Source: an uncultured Bacteroidales bacterium
Lineage (GTDB): Bacteria > Bacteroidota > Bacteroidia > Bacteroidales > UBA932
NCBI GenBank assembly: GCA_900318955.1
Contig: ONMJ01000004.1
Location: 32,175 to 96,174 of the forward strand
DNA length: 64,000 nt
Direction of reading: 5' to 3'
Shown: positions 44,289 to 53,650 of the stretch, in pieces
Layout of the letters: every line of letters begins with the position of its first letter
Position numbering within the stretch: position 1 is the stretch's first letter
Notes under the pieces: generated by a model
Seen by the model: only the letters and a program-made list of their open reading frames with translations
Told to the model about the DNA's origin: nothing
Database searches by the model: none
Made by a program: the position numbers and the translations under genes

Positions 44289-44471
44289 TTATTCAGCGCT
44301 CTTGACAACGATCTGACGACCTCTGTAGTAACCGCACTCAGGGCATACTCTGTGGTACATAACGGTTGCACCGCAGTTAGGGCATGTCGCGAGGGTAGGT
44401 ACAGGAGCGAAGTCGTGGGTTCTTCTCTTGTCACGTCTCTGCTTTGAAAGCTTATGTTTCGGATGTGCCAT
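44289..44471 (-). CDS. rpmF: 50S ribosomal protein L32
   Basis: A 60-residue protein starting MAHPKHKLSKQRRDKRRTHD with the zinc-ribbon cysteines CPNCG and CPECG and the end GYYRGRQIV. It is located 22 bases after the YceD-family gene, the usual partner. The tRNA-Arg lies downstream, and no plsX or fabH follows. Confidence 0.97.
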   Translation of the reverse strand: MAHPKHKLSKQRRDKRRTHDFAPVPTLATCPNCGATVMYHRVCPECGYYRGRQIVVKSAE

Positions 44472-44493
44472 GGTTATATTTTATTAAATATTA

Positions 44494-45018
44494 TTATTTC
44501 TTCTCAAAAAGTTCTTTCAGAGCAGCGAAGGGATTATCATCGTCCTTCTGAGGCTCCTGGGCCTTGGAATTCAGGAAACGAACCGTATCCGGGTTGCAGA
44601 GGCCGTCTGGGTGGACCCTCTTTACCGGAATGGAAATGCAAGAGAAATCATAGATTATCTGACTGAGATCAAGATCAGTATCACTCTCGGGAAGGAAGAG
44701 AATCTCTCTTTCGCCTTCCATGAGATTGTCCTCGGACTCAGGCTCGGCACCGAATTTCACGCTGAAACGCGGAGCGGCCTCAACCGGCAGGACCAGATCT
44801 TCAAGACATCTGTCGCATGGTACAGTCAACGTGCCTGAGAGCACCAGGTCAAGACCTGTATAACGACCTGATTTCTCGACAGAAACCTCGACATCTACGT
44901 CTGCATCAATTATTTCCGAATTATCAAAAGCATCAAAGAACTCTTTCCCGGCATGGACCGAAAAAACTCTCCGGCCTTCTGCCAATCCATTCAGTGGTAT
45001 TATAAAATCTTCTTTCAT
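44494..45018 (-). CDS. yceD: YceD/DUF177 family protein
   Basis: About 174 residues from ATG 45018 (MKEDFIIPLNGLAEG). The family's cysteine pair is TVPCDRCLED, and the C-terminal ISIPVKRVHPDGLCNPDT fits the DUF177 pattern. The protein family is linked to 23S rRNA processing or accumulation and is almost always next to rpmF, as here. Function in this species is inferred. Confidence 0.9.
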   Translation of the reverse strand: MKEDFIIPLNGLAEGRRVFSVHAGKEFFDAFDNSEIIDADVDVEVSVEKSGRYTGLDLVLSGTLTVPCDRCLEDLVLPVEAAPRFSVKFGAEPESEDNLMEGEREILFLPESDTDLDLSQIIYDFSCISIPVKRVHPDGLCNPDTVRFLNSKAQEPQKDDDNPFAALKELFEKK

Positions 45019-45071
45019 AACCGGCTGAAAACAGATTAAGGGATGCAAAGGTAATAAAAATTTTTCTAATG

Positions 45072-46874
45072 TCAATCCTCAGTAGCGGAATTTCTTTTCC
45101 TGTCAAGAGGATCGAGGAGGATTTTGCGCATCCTCATATGGTTCGGAGTGATTTCCACGAGCTCATCCTCCTGGATATACTCCAGCGCTTCCTCAAGGGA
45201 GAATTTGATTGCAGGAGGGAGAATGACCTTTTCGTCACTACCAGATGCCCTGACGTTGGTGAGCTTCTTGGTCTTGCAGATATTGATATTGAGATCCCTT
45301 TCCCTGGTATGCTCGCCGACAACCTGGCCTCCGTAAATCTCCTCGCCCGGTTCTACGAAGAACCGGCCGCGATCGAGAAGCTTATTCATCGAGTAAGCAA
45401 TTGCTTCGCCAGTCTCCAGAGAGACCAAAGATCCATTGGTTCTCATGTCGATATCTCCCTTGTATGGCTGGTAATCCTTGAACCGATGTGCAACAACGGC
45501 CTCTCCCTGGGTCGCGGTAAGGAGGTTGCTCCTTAGCCCCATGAGTCCCCTTGTAGGGATTTCGAACTCGAGGAGGGTACGGTCCCCTCTCGGTTCCATG
45601 CGGATAAGTGCGCCCTTCCTTCTTGTGGAAATTTCTATTGCCGCACCTACGAACTCCTCCGGCACCTCGATGGAAAGTTCTTCAATAGGCTCGCATCTCT
45701 GGCCGCCGATAGTCTTGTCGAGAACCTTTGGCTGACCGACCTGCAGTTCGAATCCCTCGCGGCGCATTGTCTCGATGAGGACTGAAAGATGGAGGACTCC
45801 ACGGCCATAGACGACGAAAGAATCGGCGTTCACCCCGGGCTTCACCCTCAGTGCGAGATTCTTCTCAAGCTCTCTCTCGAGACGCTCCTTGATATGACGG
45901 GATGTGACATATTTGCCGTCCTTTCCGAAGAAAGGAGAATTATTGATCATAAAGAGCATGGACATAGTAGGCTCATCGACGGCAATCGGAGGAAGGGCCT
46001 CCGGATTCTCGAAGTCCGCAATTGTATCGCCGATCTCGAAGCCATCGACACCAACGACTGCGCAGATATCGCCGCATTCGACAGTATCGACATTGGATTT
46101 TCCAAGCCCCTCGAAGACCATCAACTGCTTTATCTTCGATTTCTCTACAACATCGTAGCGCTTGCAAAGGCTCACCTGCATTCCCGTGCGGAGAGTTCCG
46201 CGAGTGATGCGGCCTACAGCTATACGGCCTACGTACGGAGAATACTCAAGTGAGGAAATCAGCATCTGCGGGGTGCCCTCATTCATCTGAGGAGCCGGAA
46301 TCTCTTCGAGGATAGTATCGAGAAGAGGGGTGATATCCCCGGTCGGAGTCTTCCAGTCAAGGCCCATCCAGCCCAGTTTGGCGCTGCCGTAGACAGTCTT
46401 GAAATCGAGCTGGTCCTCGGTCGCACCGAGATTGAACATAAGGTCGAAAACCTCTTCCTGTACCTCGTCCGGGCGGCAATTAGGCTTATCTACCTTATTG
46501 ATGACAACGACCGGCTTTTTACCCATTTCGATTGCCTTCTGGAGGACAAAACGGGTCTGGGGCATGCAGCCCTCGAAGGCATCGACCAGGAGAAGGACTC
46601 CGTCCGCCATATTCAGGACCCTTTCGACCTCACCGCCGAAATCGCTATGTCCCGGAGTATCGATGATGTTGATCTTAACCCCTTTATAGGTTACCGATAC
46701 ATTCTTCGCAAGAATGGTGATACCTCTCTCGCGCTCGAGGTCATTATTGTCGAGAATTAGATTGCCGAGATCCTCGGGACGGCGGACCAGATTGGCCTGA
46801 TAGATCATCCTGTCAACAAGGGTGGTTTTGCCGTGGTCAACGTGGGCGATGATCGCAATATTCCTGATTTCCAT
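45072..46874 (-). CDS. typA: Ribosome-associated GTPase TypA/BipA
   Basis: A translational GTPase involved in stress and ribosome assembly. The 600-residue protein has G1 AHVDHGKTT (10-18), G3 DTPGHSDFGGEVERVL, G4 NKVDKPN, then EF-G-like domains and the BipA C-terminal domain with TNGSLVSLETGEAIAYSMNK. Length is normal. It diverges from guaA and precedes yceD. Confidence 0.97.
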   Translation of the reverse strand: MEIRNIAIIAHVDHGKTTLVDRMIYQANLVRRPEDLGNLILDNNDLERERGITILAKNVSVTYKGVKINIIDTPGHSDFGGEVERVLNMADGVLLLVDAFEGCMPQTRFVLQKAIEMGKKPVVVINKVDKPNCRPDEVQEEVFDLMFNLGATEDQLDFKTVYGSAKLGWMGLDWKTPTGDITPLLDTILEEIPAPQMNEGTPQMLISSLEYSPYVGRIAVGRITRGTLRTGMQVSLCKRYDVVEKSKIKQLMVFEGLGKSNVDTVECGDICAVVGVDGFEIGDTIADFENPEALPPIAVDEPTMSMLFMINNSPFFGKDGKYVTSRHIKERLERELEKNLALRVKPGVNADSFVVYGRGVLHLSVLIETMRREGFELQVGQPKVLDKTIGGQRCEPIEELSIEVPEEFVGAAIEISTRRKGALIRMEPRGDRTLLEFEIPTRGLMGLRSNLLTATQGEAVVAHRFKDYQPYKGDIDMRTNGSLVSLETGEAIAYSMNKLLDRGRFFVEPGEEIYGGQVVGEHTRERDLNINICKTKKLTNVRASGSDEKVILPPAIKFSLEEALEYIQEDELVEITPNHMRMRKILLDPLDRKRNSATED

Positions 46875-46895
46875 ACACTATCTATTAAAAACTTG

Positions 46896-46928
46896 CAAAA
46901 ATACTTATTTCGGGCGATAATCTCGCAA
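46896..46928 (-). promoter_or_regulatory. Candidate typA promoter
   Basis: Minus-strand TATTTTTG (46896-46903) matches TAnnTTTG, with TTG (46926-46928) 22 bases upstream, slightly longer than ideal. The ATG is 22 bases away. Confidence 0.5.
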
Positions 46929-46937
46929 TTTTTTTCA

Positions 46938-46945
46938 TATTTTTG
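46938..46945 (+). promoter_or_regulatory. guaA promoter -7 box
   Basis: TATTTTTG matches TAnnTTTG, 21 bases before the guaA ATG. It lies in the 92-base divergent spacer shared with typA. No clear -33 TTG. Confidence 0.45.
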
Positions 46946-46966
46946 TAAACTTAATTCTTCCTGGAG

Positions 46967-48550
46967 ATGACTGAAAAAATACTCATCCTTGACTCGGGCT
47001 CCCAAGTGACACAGCTGATCGGACGGCGCCTGAGAGAAATCGGCGTATTCTGCGAGATCTACCCCTACAATAAAATACCGGAGATAGACGAGTCTGTAAA
47101 GGGAGTCATTCTTTCCGGCAGTCCCTGCTCGGTAAGAGATAAAAACGCCCCCTGGATTGACCTCAGCGCCATAAAAGGTCGCCTTCCGGTCCTCGGAATA
47201 TGCTATGGGGCCCAGTTCATAGCAGAGCATTTCGGAGGCAAGGTCGAAGGGTCCATCGCCCGCGAATACGGTCGTGCAGTACTGAAAGTCACACGCCCCG
47301 ACTCCCCTCTTTTCAAGGGAGTAGCCGAGGTCTCGCAGGTATGGATGTCCCATGGAGACACAATCTCGGCTCTCCCGGAAGGAGGCGAGGTGATTGCCTC
47401 CACGGAGGACGTAGTCAATGCTGCTTACCATATCGCTGGAGAGGACACATACGCCGTCCAGTTCCACCCGGAGGTCTTCCACACTGTAGAAGGCACCAAG
47501 ATTCTTTCGAATTTCGCGAAGGGAATCTGCCGCTGCAAGGGGGATTGGACACCGGCTTCTTTCATTGAGAGTACTGTCGCCTCCCTTCGAGAGCAGATTG
47601 GAGACGGAAAAGTGATTCTCGGCCTCAGCGGAGGCGTTGATTCCACTGTAGCCGCCGTCCTACTCGACAGGGCAATCGGGAACAATCTGACCTGCATTTT
47701 CGTCAATAACGGCCTTCTCCGTAAGAATGAATTCTCATCAGTCCTTGCTTCCTACCAGGATATGGGGCTCAATGTAATCGGCGCCGACGCCTCCCGCGAA
47801 TTCCTCGAGGGGCTGAAGGGCATCACCGAGCCGGAGCAGAAGAGAAAGATTATCGGAAGAATCTTCATAGAGACTTTCGACAAGTATGCCCGAGGGATCG
47901 AAGGTGCCTCCTGGCTTGCCCAGGGCACGATTTATCCCGACGTCATTGAATCCGCCGGCATAGGCGGAGTCGCCGCTAAAATCAAGTCCCACCACAATGT
48001 CGGCGGTCTTCCCGAGAAGATGGACCTTAAGATCGTGGAGCCGCTGAGAATGCTTTTCAAGGATGAAGTGCGCAGAGTAGGACGCTCTCTCGGCATTAAA
48101 GAAGAACTCATTGGCCGCCATCCTTTCCCGGGGCCGTCACTCGCAATCCGTATTATCGGGGATGTTACCGAGGAAAAACTCGACATTCTCAGAGAGGCCG
48201 ACGACATCTTCATCTCAGCCCTGAAAGACTATGACTGCTCGGCTATGGGACTCCGCAGCGCTTCCGATCCCCTCCTCGAGGCCAAGAACCTTTACGAAGC
48301 CATCTGGCAGGCCGGAGTAATCCTTCTTCCGGTCAAGAGCGTCGGTGTCATGGGCGATGAAAGGACGTATGAATGCCCGGTCGCCCTCCGCGCCGTAGTT
48401 TCTACCGATGCGATGACGGCGGACTGGTTCCATCTGCCGTATGACCTGATGGAAAGAGTCAGCTCCGATATCATCAACAAGGTACGAGGAATCAATCGCG
48501 TAGTCTACGACATCTCTTCGAAACCGCCGGCAACGATTGAATGGGAATAG
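46967..48550 (+). CDS. guaA: GMP synthase (glutamine-hydrolysing)
   Basis: Converts XMP to GMP. The 527-residue protein has the class I glutamine amidotransferase domain with nucleophile Cys79 in [10 protein letters not shown] and the HPEVFHT block, the ATP-pyrophosphatase P-loop GLSGGVDST, and the C-terminal dimerisation domain ending [17 protein letters not shown]. The family end motif is complete. Its last 46 bases overlap the convergent dehydrogenase gene. Confidence 0.97.
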   Translation: MTEKILILDSGSQVTQLIGRRLREIGVFCEIYPYNKIPEIDESVKGVILSGSPCSVRDKNAPWIDLSAIKGRLPVLGICYGAQFIAEHFGGKVEGSIAREYGRAVLKVTRPDSPLFKGVAEVSQVWMSHGDTISALPEGGEVIASTEDVVNAAYHIAGEDTYAVQFHPEVFHTVEGTKILSNFAKGICRCKGDWTPASFIESTVASLREQIGDGKVILGLSGGVDSTVAAVLLDRAIGNNLTCIFVNNGLLRKNEFSSVLASYQDMGLNVIGADASREFLEGLKGITEPEQKRKIIGRIFIETFDKYARGIEGASWLAQGTIYPDVIESAGIGGVAAKIKSHHNVGGLPEKMDLKIVEPLRMLFKDEVRRVGRSLGIKEELIGRHPFPGPSLAIRIIGDVTEEKLDILREADDIFISALKDYDCSAMGLRSASDPLLEAKNLYEAIWQAGVILLPVKSVGVMGDERTYECPVALRAVVSTDAMTADWFHLPYDLMERVSSDIINKVRGINRVVYDISSKPPATIEWE

Positions 48551-49461
48551 ATATTCCCCGCGATAGCTTCGACAAGCCTGTTCCTGGCCTCCACCGAGGC
48601 CCAGGCTGTATGTGGAGTAAAGCGAAGCTTTTCAGGATGGGAAGTATGTAAAAGAGGATTTCCCTCCGGTATCGGCTCGTTGACAAACACATCCAGAGCA
48701 GCACCACCAATAGCATCCCTGTCAATTGCATCAGCGAGAGCCTTCTCGTCTATAATTCCTCCGCGGCCCATATTCACTATGAAAGCTGTGGGTTTCATCA
48801 TTGCCAGTTCCTTCTCTCCGACAAGACCGTTTGTGCGCTCATTAAGGGGCGCATGGATAGAGATTACATCGGATTCTCTCATCAGCTCCTCCAAAGACAC
48901 AGATGGATACGTTTTGCAATGGGAAGTACCTGAAGTTGAATAATATATAACTTTCATCCCGAAGCATTTCGCGACCTCAGCCACACGGGTGCCGATAGCC
49001 CCCATTCCGATAATGCCGATGGTCTTCCCGGCGAGTTCAATAAAAGGCTTTGTAAGGTCAGTAAATAACCCGTTCCGAGAATACTCTCCCGACTTTACCC
49101 TGCCATCGAAATAGGGGCCGTTGCAAGCAAGGGAAAGGATATGCATCCATGTCTGCTGCACGACAGACTCTGTCGAATAGCCGGCCACATTCTTAACGGC
49201 GATTCCCCTCCTCTTGCAGGCCTCGAGGTCGATATTGTTTACCCCGGTTGCCGCTTCACAGACAAGGCGAAGCCTCGGGGCTCTTTTGATAAGGTCCTCT
49301 GTGACTTTTACTTTATTGACTATCAGGACTTCGCAATCTCCGACCCGCCCAAGCGCCTCCTCCGGCGAAGAGACAGGGTATGTAACGAGTTCGCCGAGCG
49401 CTTCGATAGGCTGCAGCGAGGTATCCCCCAGCGTCGCAGCATCCAGAAAAACAATCTTCAT
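48505..49461 (-). CDS. D-2-hydroxyacid dehydrogenase (glycerate/hydroxypyruvate type)
   Basis: A 318-residue NAD-dependent enzyme. The Rossmann core carries [16 protein letters not shown], and catalytic residues are recognisable as Arg in [10 protein letters not shown], Glu in [15 protein letters not shown] and His in FTPHTAW. Sub-family (glycerate, hydroxypyruvate or other 2-hydroxyacids) cannot be fixed. It overlaps guaA tail-to-tail, an unusual but workable arrangement. Confidence 0.88.
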   Translation of the reverse strand: MKIVFLDAATLGDTSLQPIEALGELVTYPVSSPEEALGRVGDCEVLIVNKVKVTEDLIKRAPRLRLVCEAATGVNNIDLEACKRRGIAVKNVAGYSTESVVQQTWMHILSLACNGPYFDGRVKSGEYSRNGLFTDLTKPFIELAGKTIGIIGMGAIGTRVAEVAKCFGMKVIYYSTSGTSHCKTYPSVSLEELMRESDVISIHAPLNERTNGLVGEKELAMMKPTAFIVNMGRGGIIDEKALADAIDRDAIGGAALDVFVNEPIPEGNPLLHTSHPEKLRFTPHTAWASVEARNRLVEAIAGNIYSHSIVAGGFEEMS

Positions 49462-49532
49462 GGGACAAAGATACCGATTATTTGGGATTTAACCGGTTAT
49501 ATTGACATTATTTGGTTTATAGCCATGAGATT

Positions 49533-49570
49533 TTTGGGTTGGTGGTGTTGACATTTGGGTTGGTGGTGTT
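49533..49570. repeat. Two tandem 17-bp units (period 21)
   Basis: TTTGGGTTGGTGGTGTT occurs at 49533-49549 and 49554-49570. Confidence 0.9.
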
Positions 49571-49574
49571 ATTC

Positions 49575-49657
49575 CCGTACACCGAGCTCGTCTGTAGGTG
49601 TACGGCCGGCACCACTTCTGCTTTCGTCTTGTACACCATGGCTCCTCTCTGGTGTAC
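49575..49657. repeat. Two hairpins with GTACACC/GGTGTAC arms
   Basis: Arms at 49575-49583 with 49597-49605 (CCGTACACC/GGTGTACGG) and at 49631-49637 with 49651-49657. Each second arm is followed by CGGCCGGCA. Confidence 0.85.
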
Positions 49658-49779
49658 GGCCGGCAGATCAGACCTCTTCCTTTCGGCAGACAAATCTTTC
49701 TGACAATGAGAACAGGGGCGGAAGGGTGCGCTTTTGGCTATACAGCACCTATTTAGCCTCCGGCCGGACCAACGCTGCA

Positions 49780-49879
49780 CAACTTGGGGGCGCAGGGGCA
49801 TGTTTCCGCCCCCATCTGCCTTATGGTGAGCAACTTGGGGGCGTAGAGGCGTGTTTCCGCCCCCATCTGCCTTCCGGTG
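49780..49879. repeat. Two tandem 49-bp G/C-rich units, each a hairpin
   Basis: Copies at 49780-49828 and 49831-49879. Each has GGGGGCG opposite CGCCCCC, so each can fold. A third degenerate copy follows to about 49915. Confidence 0.9.
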
Positions 49880-50092
49880 CGATGCGCTTGGGAGCTGGAA
49901 AGCCTTGTTTCGCCCCGGAATAATAGTTGTTTCGAGACAACGGCGGCGAAAAAAACAGCCTGCCGTGCTACGAAACGTCTCTCCTGTCGCACAAAATGGC
50001 GCAGGTGCGAAAAAATGCTGGGGACCTGCGCCGCTATAAAATATTAATATTCTGAATATCAGGAACTTATCTTTTTCCGGTGGCGCAGGACA

Positions 50093-50248
50093 CCACTAAA
50101 AATCCGCACCTGCGCCATTAGGTGATCAGGTCTGTCAGAGATTAAGTTTAAGTTTGACACGGAAACAATGATTTCAACGTGCCGTACCACGAAACCACTA
50201 AAAATCCGCACCTGCGCCATCAGGTGATCAGGTCTGTCAGAGATCAAG
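50093..50248. repeat. 54-bp direct repeat pair
   Basis: Copies at 50093-50146 and 50195-50248 differ at two positions (both C/T). They carry CGCACCTGCGCC, whose reverse complement GGCGCAGGTGCG occurs near 49997. Confidence 0.95.
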
Positions 50249-50296
50249 CTTACGCTTGGCTTAGGACAATGTGAAAAGTACTGATAGAAAGGTGTA

Positions 50297-50579
50297 TACT
50301 TTTGCAGCTAAATCGTCCTTTTAAGGGGAGAACGTTCTGTGAGGCGCAAACTCTTTATACTGAGATAAATGCTGTTATTATTATGTTTAAAGACCCTCAA
50401 TGAGAACACATAAGGCGCCTCATTAATTATGTATTGAATTGCGTTTCAATAAAGTACGCACAAATGTATATATGTAAAAAAGAGTGTTTCACCAACCGAA
50501 AATGTCAATTATACCGCTACAGTCTGTACTTCCTCCGTCCTGTTTTCCCACGTTTTCGCAATAATTCGTGGGGTTTTTT
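50297..50579 (+). ncRNA. Candidate structured non-coding RNA
   Basis: A TACTTTTG box (50297-50304, TAnnTTTG) is followed by TGAGGCGC (50340-50347) complementary to GCGCCTCA (50415-50422), a TATTGAA/TTCAATA hairpin (50432-50451) and a terminator-like stem CCCACG/CGTGGG (50547-50552, 50567-50572) with six Ts. No good -33 is seen. Not matched to a known RNA family. Confidence 0.35.
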
Positions 50580-50625
50580 GACCTTGAGTACCGTTTTCCC
50601 CACGAAATCAGGCCAAAACGTGGGG
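50547..50625 (+). terminator. Two similar stem-loops with CCCACG/CGTGGG arms
   Basis: First stem 50547-50572 followed by TTTTTTG; second stem CCCCACG 50598-50604 with CGTGGGG 50619-50625 but no T-run. Both are preceded by GTTTTCCC. Confidence 0.5.
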
Positions 50626-50680
50626 TTATATCAAAATGCATAGCGATGATTCCAATCACTCACTCTGTGGCCAAAAAACA

Positions 50681-50706
50681 AAAAGACAGCCACTTGGCTG
50701 TCTTTT
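50681..50706 (-). terminator. Terminator after tRNA-Pro
   Basis: AAAAGACAGCC pairs with GGCTGTCTTTT around a 4-nt loop. On the minus strand it is followed by TTTTTGTTTTTT (50673-50684). Confidence 0.88.
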
Positions 50707-50707
50707 G

Positions 50708-50780
50708 TCGGGATGACTCGACTCGAACGAGCGACCCCTACGTCCCGAACGTAGTGCGCTACCAACTGCGCTACATCCCG
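50708..50780 (-). tRNA. tRNA-Pro (anticodon CGG)
   Basis: The minus strand folds as a cloverleaf: acceptor CGGGATG/CATCCCG, D arm GCGC..GCGC, anticodon stem CTACG/CGTAG with loop TTCGGGA, T arm GCTCG-TTCGAGT-CGAGT, discriminator A. The anticodon CGG reads CCG. CCA is not encoded. Confidence 0.95.
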
Positions 50781-50834
50781 ATAAAAAAGAGCCGCCAAAA
50801 TTGCAGCTCCTCTATCTTATTTGTCAAACGGAGC

Positions 50835-51089
50835 TTAGGAAAGCTTGTTGACGTAGACTGCAAGACCGGACTTGAGGTTTGCTGCCTTGTTCTTGTGGAT
50901 AACTCCAATCTTGGCGAGCTTGTCGATCATTGCATAGACCTTCGGCGCATTCTCTTCAGCAGCCTTCTTGTCTGTTGTGTTACGGAGGTCGCGAATCGCG
51001 TTCCTCGTAGTCTTTGCATAATACTTGTTATGCAATCTGTGCCTCTCGCTCTGGCGAGCGGCCCTTTGAGCAGATTTTGTATTTGCCAT
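50835..51089 (-). CDS. rpsT: 30S ribosomal protein S20
   Basis: An 84-residue basic protein starting MANTKSAQRAARQSERHRLH with the conserved KAAEENAPKVYAMIDKLAKI-like helix (here KKAAEENAPKVYAMIDKLAK) and GVIHKNKAANLKSGL. It lies between tRNA-Pro and tRNA-Glu, all on the minus strand. Confidence 0.95.
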   Translation of the reverse strand: MANTKSAQRAARQSERHRLHNKYYAKTTRNAIRDLRNTTDKKAAEENAPKVYAMIDKLAKIGVIHKNKAANLKSGLAVYVNKLS

Positions 51090-51111
51090 TGTTATTTTTT
51101 TTAATATTTGG

Positions 51112-51183
51112 TAGTGGGTAGGAGAATCGAACTCCTATTGCGGGAATGAAAATCCCGAGTACTAACCGTTATACGAACCCACC
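51112..51183 (-). tRNA. tRNA-Glu (anticodon TTC)
   Basis: Minus-strand cloverleaf: acceptor GGTGGGT/ACCCACT (first pair G-U), anticodon stem CGGGA/TCCCG with loop TTTTCAT giving TTC, T arm AGGAG-TTCGATT-CTCCT, discriminator A. CCA is not encoded. Confidence 0.95.
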
Positions 51184-51296
51184 GGATCACTCTTACGAGG
51201 AATAAGACGTACATAAACCCCGAAAGGGACTGCAAAGATAGCAATATTTTTATTCTAAACAAATAAAATTTGCATATTTTTGCTTAGATCATTCAA

Positions 51297-52304
51297 CTAC
51301 TTCACCCACTCGAAAGAATAGAGAAGAGACTCGACTTCCCTAAGAATCTGTCTCTTGTCGAATTTCGGGGCATAGACAAACGCCTCTAACACAATTATAT
51401 CCTTGCCATCCTTGCTATACATGGAATGGGATACAAATGGTCCGCCCATGAAATCGTTGTATACTTCCCACATTCCCCTGGTCTCCATGAAATCTATCCC
51501 ATGGTACCTTTTTGAAAGGGTCGTCAGGGGGAAAGCGGTAGATGTAGTCATCCATGTATTCTCGAACATCCCGGGGACATTATTCTTCATGAACTCATTG
51601 TGCTTTTCGACTATGCTTTCCGCCGAGAAAGGATCGCCGGATGGAACGGGATACTTGTATATTACTACGTGATGGTCCACATACTGTTTCTCGTCAGCTA
51701 TCCAAACAAAATCGTTTGTAATTTTCTTGAGTTTATACCCCGAAGGGAAATGCATAATACCCCCTGTGAGCTGCTGGACAACAGGCCTCAATGAAGATTC
51801 CTCATAAAGAATAGAGTTGGCTATAATCCTGTTCCTTTCAGCCTGCTCGAAAAATTCGGGGAGAATCGCCGCATTCTCCTTCAGAATATTCACTGCATTT
51901 TCTTCGGTAAAAGCGCTGACCTGGGCGACCGACTGGGGCCTTGCCCATTTATTCTCTGTATAGAGCATCCCCTCCTTGGCATTCTGCGGGTTCACATTGA
52001 CAATAATAATATTCCTGTGGACCTTGAACATGTTGTTGAATGCGGACGGGGGGACATTGGCAAGAGTGAACAGCGGCTCCCGCTGAGCCAGATAAGGGCA
52101 GTCGCCGGCGAGAATATCCCGAAGGGTATTACCGACATTCCCTTCCCATTCACCACGCTCTATCACTACCACAATTTCCCCTGCCTTGCCGCTGACATTG
52201 GGAAGCAGGACCTTGGTATTCTTGCTCCCTTTACAGCCGGAAAGGGCCATGAGAGAAGCGAAGAGGATGGCGGCCGCAGCCGCGTAAGATGCAATCTTTT
52301 TCAT
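51297..52304 (-). CDS. DUF4837 family lipoprotein
   Basis: A 335-residue protein with a lipobox (LMALSGC) after an Ala-rich signal. The GKAGEIVVVIERGEWEG and FKVHRNIIIVNVNP segments match the DUF4837 family of Bacteroidota. Function unknown. It is last in the operon M23-dxr-rseP-DUF4837, with 8 bases after rseP, so an envelope role is plausible. Confidence 0.88.
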   Translation of the reverse strand: MKKIASYAAAAAILFASLMALSGCKGSKNTKVLLPNVSGKAGEIVVVIERGEWEGNVGNTLRDILAGDCPYLAQREPLFTLANVPPSAFNNMFKVHRNIIIVNVNPQNAKEGMLYTENKWARPQSVAQVSAFTEENAVNILKENAAILPEFFEQAERNRIIANSILYEESSLRPVVQQLTGGIMHFPSGYKLKKITNDFVWIADEKQYVDHHVVIYKYPVPSGDPFSAESIVEKHNEFMKNNVPGMFENTWMTTSTAFPLTTLSKRYHGIDFMETRGMWEVYNDFMGGPFVSHSMYSKDGKDIIVLEAFVYAPKFDKRQILREVESLLYSFEWVK

Positions 52305-52312
52305 ATATAGAA

Positions 52313-53650
52313 CTATCTGATTAATCGAGCAATATCGTTACCGAAAGCAAGCATCATAAGGAGAATGAGAAGGAACATGCCGACCATCTGGGCTCCGATC
52401 ATAAACTTGTCGGAAGGTTTCCGCCCGGTGAGCATCTCGAACAGGCAGAAGACGATATGACCTCCGTCAAGGGCAGGTATCGGCAGCAGGTTCATCACTC
52501 CGAGCATTATCGAAAGCAGAGCCAGTATATTTATAAAGCTATACCAATCCCATGCCGACGGAAATACTTGACCTATAGCAATAAAGCTTCCCACTGACTT
52601 ATACGCCTCTGTCCTTGGGGAGAAAAGGAGGCGAAGGTCCATAAGGTAACCTTTGACGGTCTTCCATGCCATATCAAGACCTGCCGGTATCGCTTCCAGG
52701 AAAGTGTACTCTCTCCTTTCGTACCCCGGGAGAATCGTATAGACTCCTATCCGGCCGAGAGAATCCACCTGCAAAGTGGTGTAAAGGGTATCGGTATCCC
52801 TCAATACCAAAGCTTCTACTGCCTCTCCCTTGTGACTGAGCAGCACGGGCCTTGAGTCTTGCACATAAGGCACCTGAGTTCCCGCAACTTGAAGAATCCT
52901 GTCCCCATGACGAAGATCCGCTCCGACATTTGGTGAGTCCTCCATAAGCCTGTCGACAGCGAAAGGAACAGCAATGTCAAACATACCGGGAGTGTTCAGC
53001 ACATCCCCTATCATACTCTGGTCAATATAAAGATCCAGGGTATCAGTCCCTCTCAGAACTGTAGCCTTCCTTACATTTCTCCTTGCAAGGTCAGCCTGGA
53101 GCATCCCGAAATCATCCGGCACATAATCGTCGAATGCGAGGATCCTGTCTCCGGTACGGAACCCCATATCGTGTGCAAGCTGATTGACGTAAATAGCTGT
53201 CCCTTCATTCTTTACGTATGCATCCCCGAAGATATCCATTATCGCAATATAGGCGAGAATAGCGAAGATGAAATTATAAAGAACACCTCCCGACATCACC
53301 AGAAGCCGCTGCCAAGCGGGCTTGGTCCTGAATTCCCACTTTTTTGGCTCGCCAGCCATGGTATCGAGGTCCATGGATTCGTCAATCATACCGCTTATCT
53401 TGCAGTAGCCGCCGAGGGGAAGCCAGCCGATTCCGTATTCTGTCTCCCAAGAAGCAGCTTTTGGGAAAAGCTTCACAAACCAGGGGGACCTCGTCGAAAA
53501 AAGCTTCTTATCACCCAGGTCGAAAAACAGGAAAAACTTGTCCACCCTGATTCCGAACAACTTGGCGAACGTAAAGTGGCCCGCCTCATGAATGACAATA
53601 AGTATCGAAAGCGCCAGAATTACCTGGAGCGCCTTTATCAGAGCTACCAT
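52313..53650 (-). CDS. rseP: RIP metalloprotease RseP (site-2 protease)
   Basis: Intramembrane zinc protease that cleaves anti-sigma factors and leftover signal peptides. The 445-residue protein has HEAGH (His21, Glu22, His25) in the first membrane helix, two PDZ-like domains in the middle, and NLLPIPALDGGH (the second zinc-ligand block) near the C-terminus. It overlaps dxr by seven bases. Confidence 0.95.
   Translation of the reverse strand: MVALIKALQVILALSILIVIHEAGHFTFAKLFGIRVDKFFLFFDLGDKKLFSTRSPWFVKLFPKAASWETEYGIGWLPLGGYCKISGMIDESMDLDTMAGEPKKWEFRTKPAWQRLLVMSGGVLYNFIFAILAYIAIMDIFGDAYVKNEGTAIYVNQLAHDMGFRTGDRILAFDDYVPDDFGMLQADLARRNVRKATVLRGTDTLDLYIDQSMIGDVLNTPGMFDIAVPFAVDRLMEDSPNVGADLRHGDRILQVAGTQVPYVQDSRPVLLSHKGEAVEALVLRDTDTLYTTLQVDSLGRIGVYTILPGYERREYTFLEAIPAGLDMAWKTVKGYLMDLRLLFSPRTEAYKSVGSFIAIGQVFPSAWDWYSFINILALLSIMLGVMNLLPIPALDGGHIVFCLFEMLTGRKPSDKFMIGAQMVGMFLLILLMMLAFGNDIARLIR

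Larger units (their letters stand above)
49462..50707. other. 1.25-kb gene-free, repeat- and hairpin-rich interval
   Basis: No convincing protein gene. The stretch holds a 17-bp tandem pair, two GTACACC/GGTGTAC hairpins, two 49-bp G-rich units, inverted GGCGCAGGTGCG/CGCACCTGCGCC arms, a 54-bp direct repeat, and a possible non-coding RNA. Frames here are short, overlapping and low-complexity. Confidence 0.8.

Noticed and set aside
46805-47482. 225-residue minus-strand ORF
   Set aside because: Antisense to the guaA amidotransferase domain with no start signals or family features; a shadow frame.
50093-50248. Possible CRISPR array
   Set aside because: Only two 54-bp repeats with no further units, too long for typical repeats, and no cas genes.
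50434-50643. Small plus-strand ORFs (69 and 178 residues) near 50.4-51.1 kb
   Set aside because: They run through hairpins, a tRNA and antisense to rpsT; no coding features.
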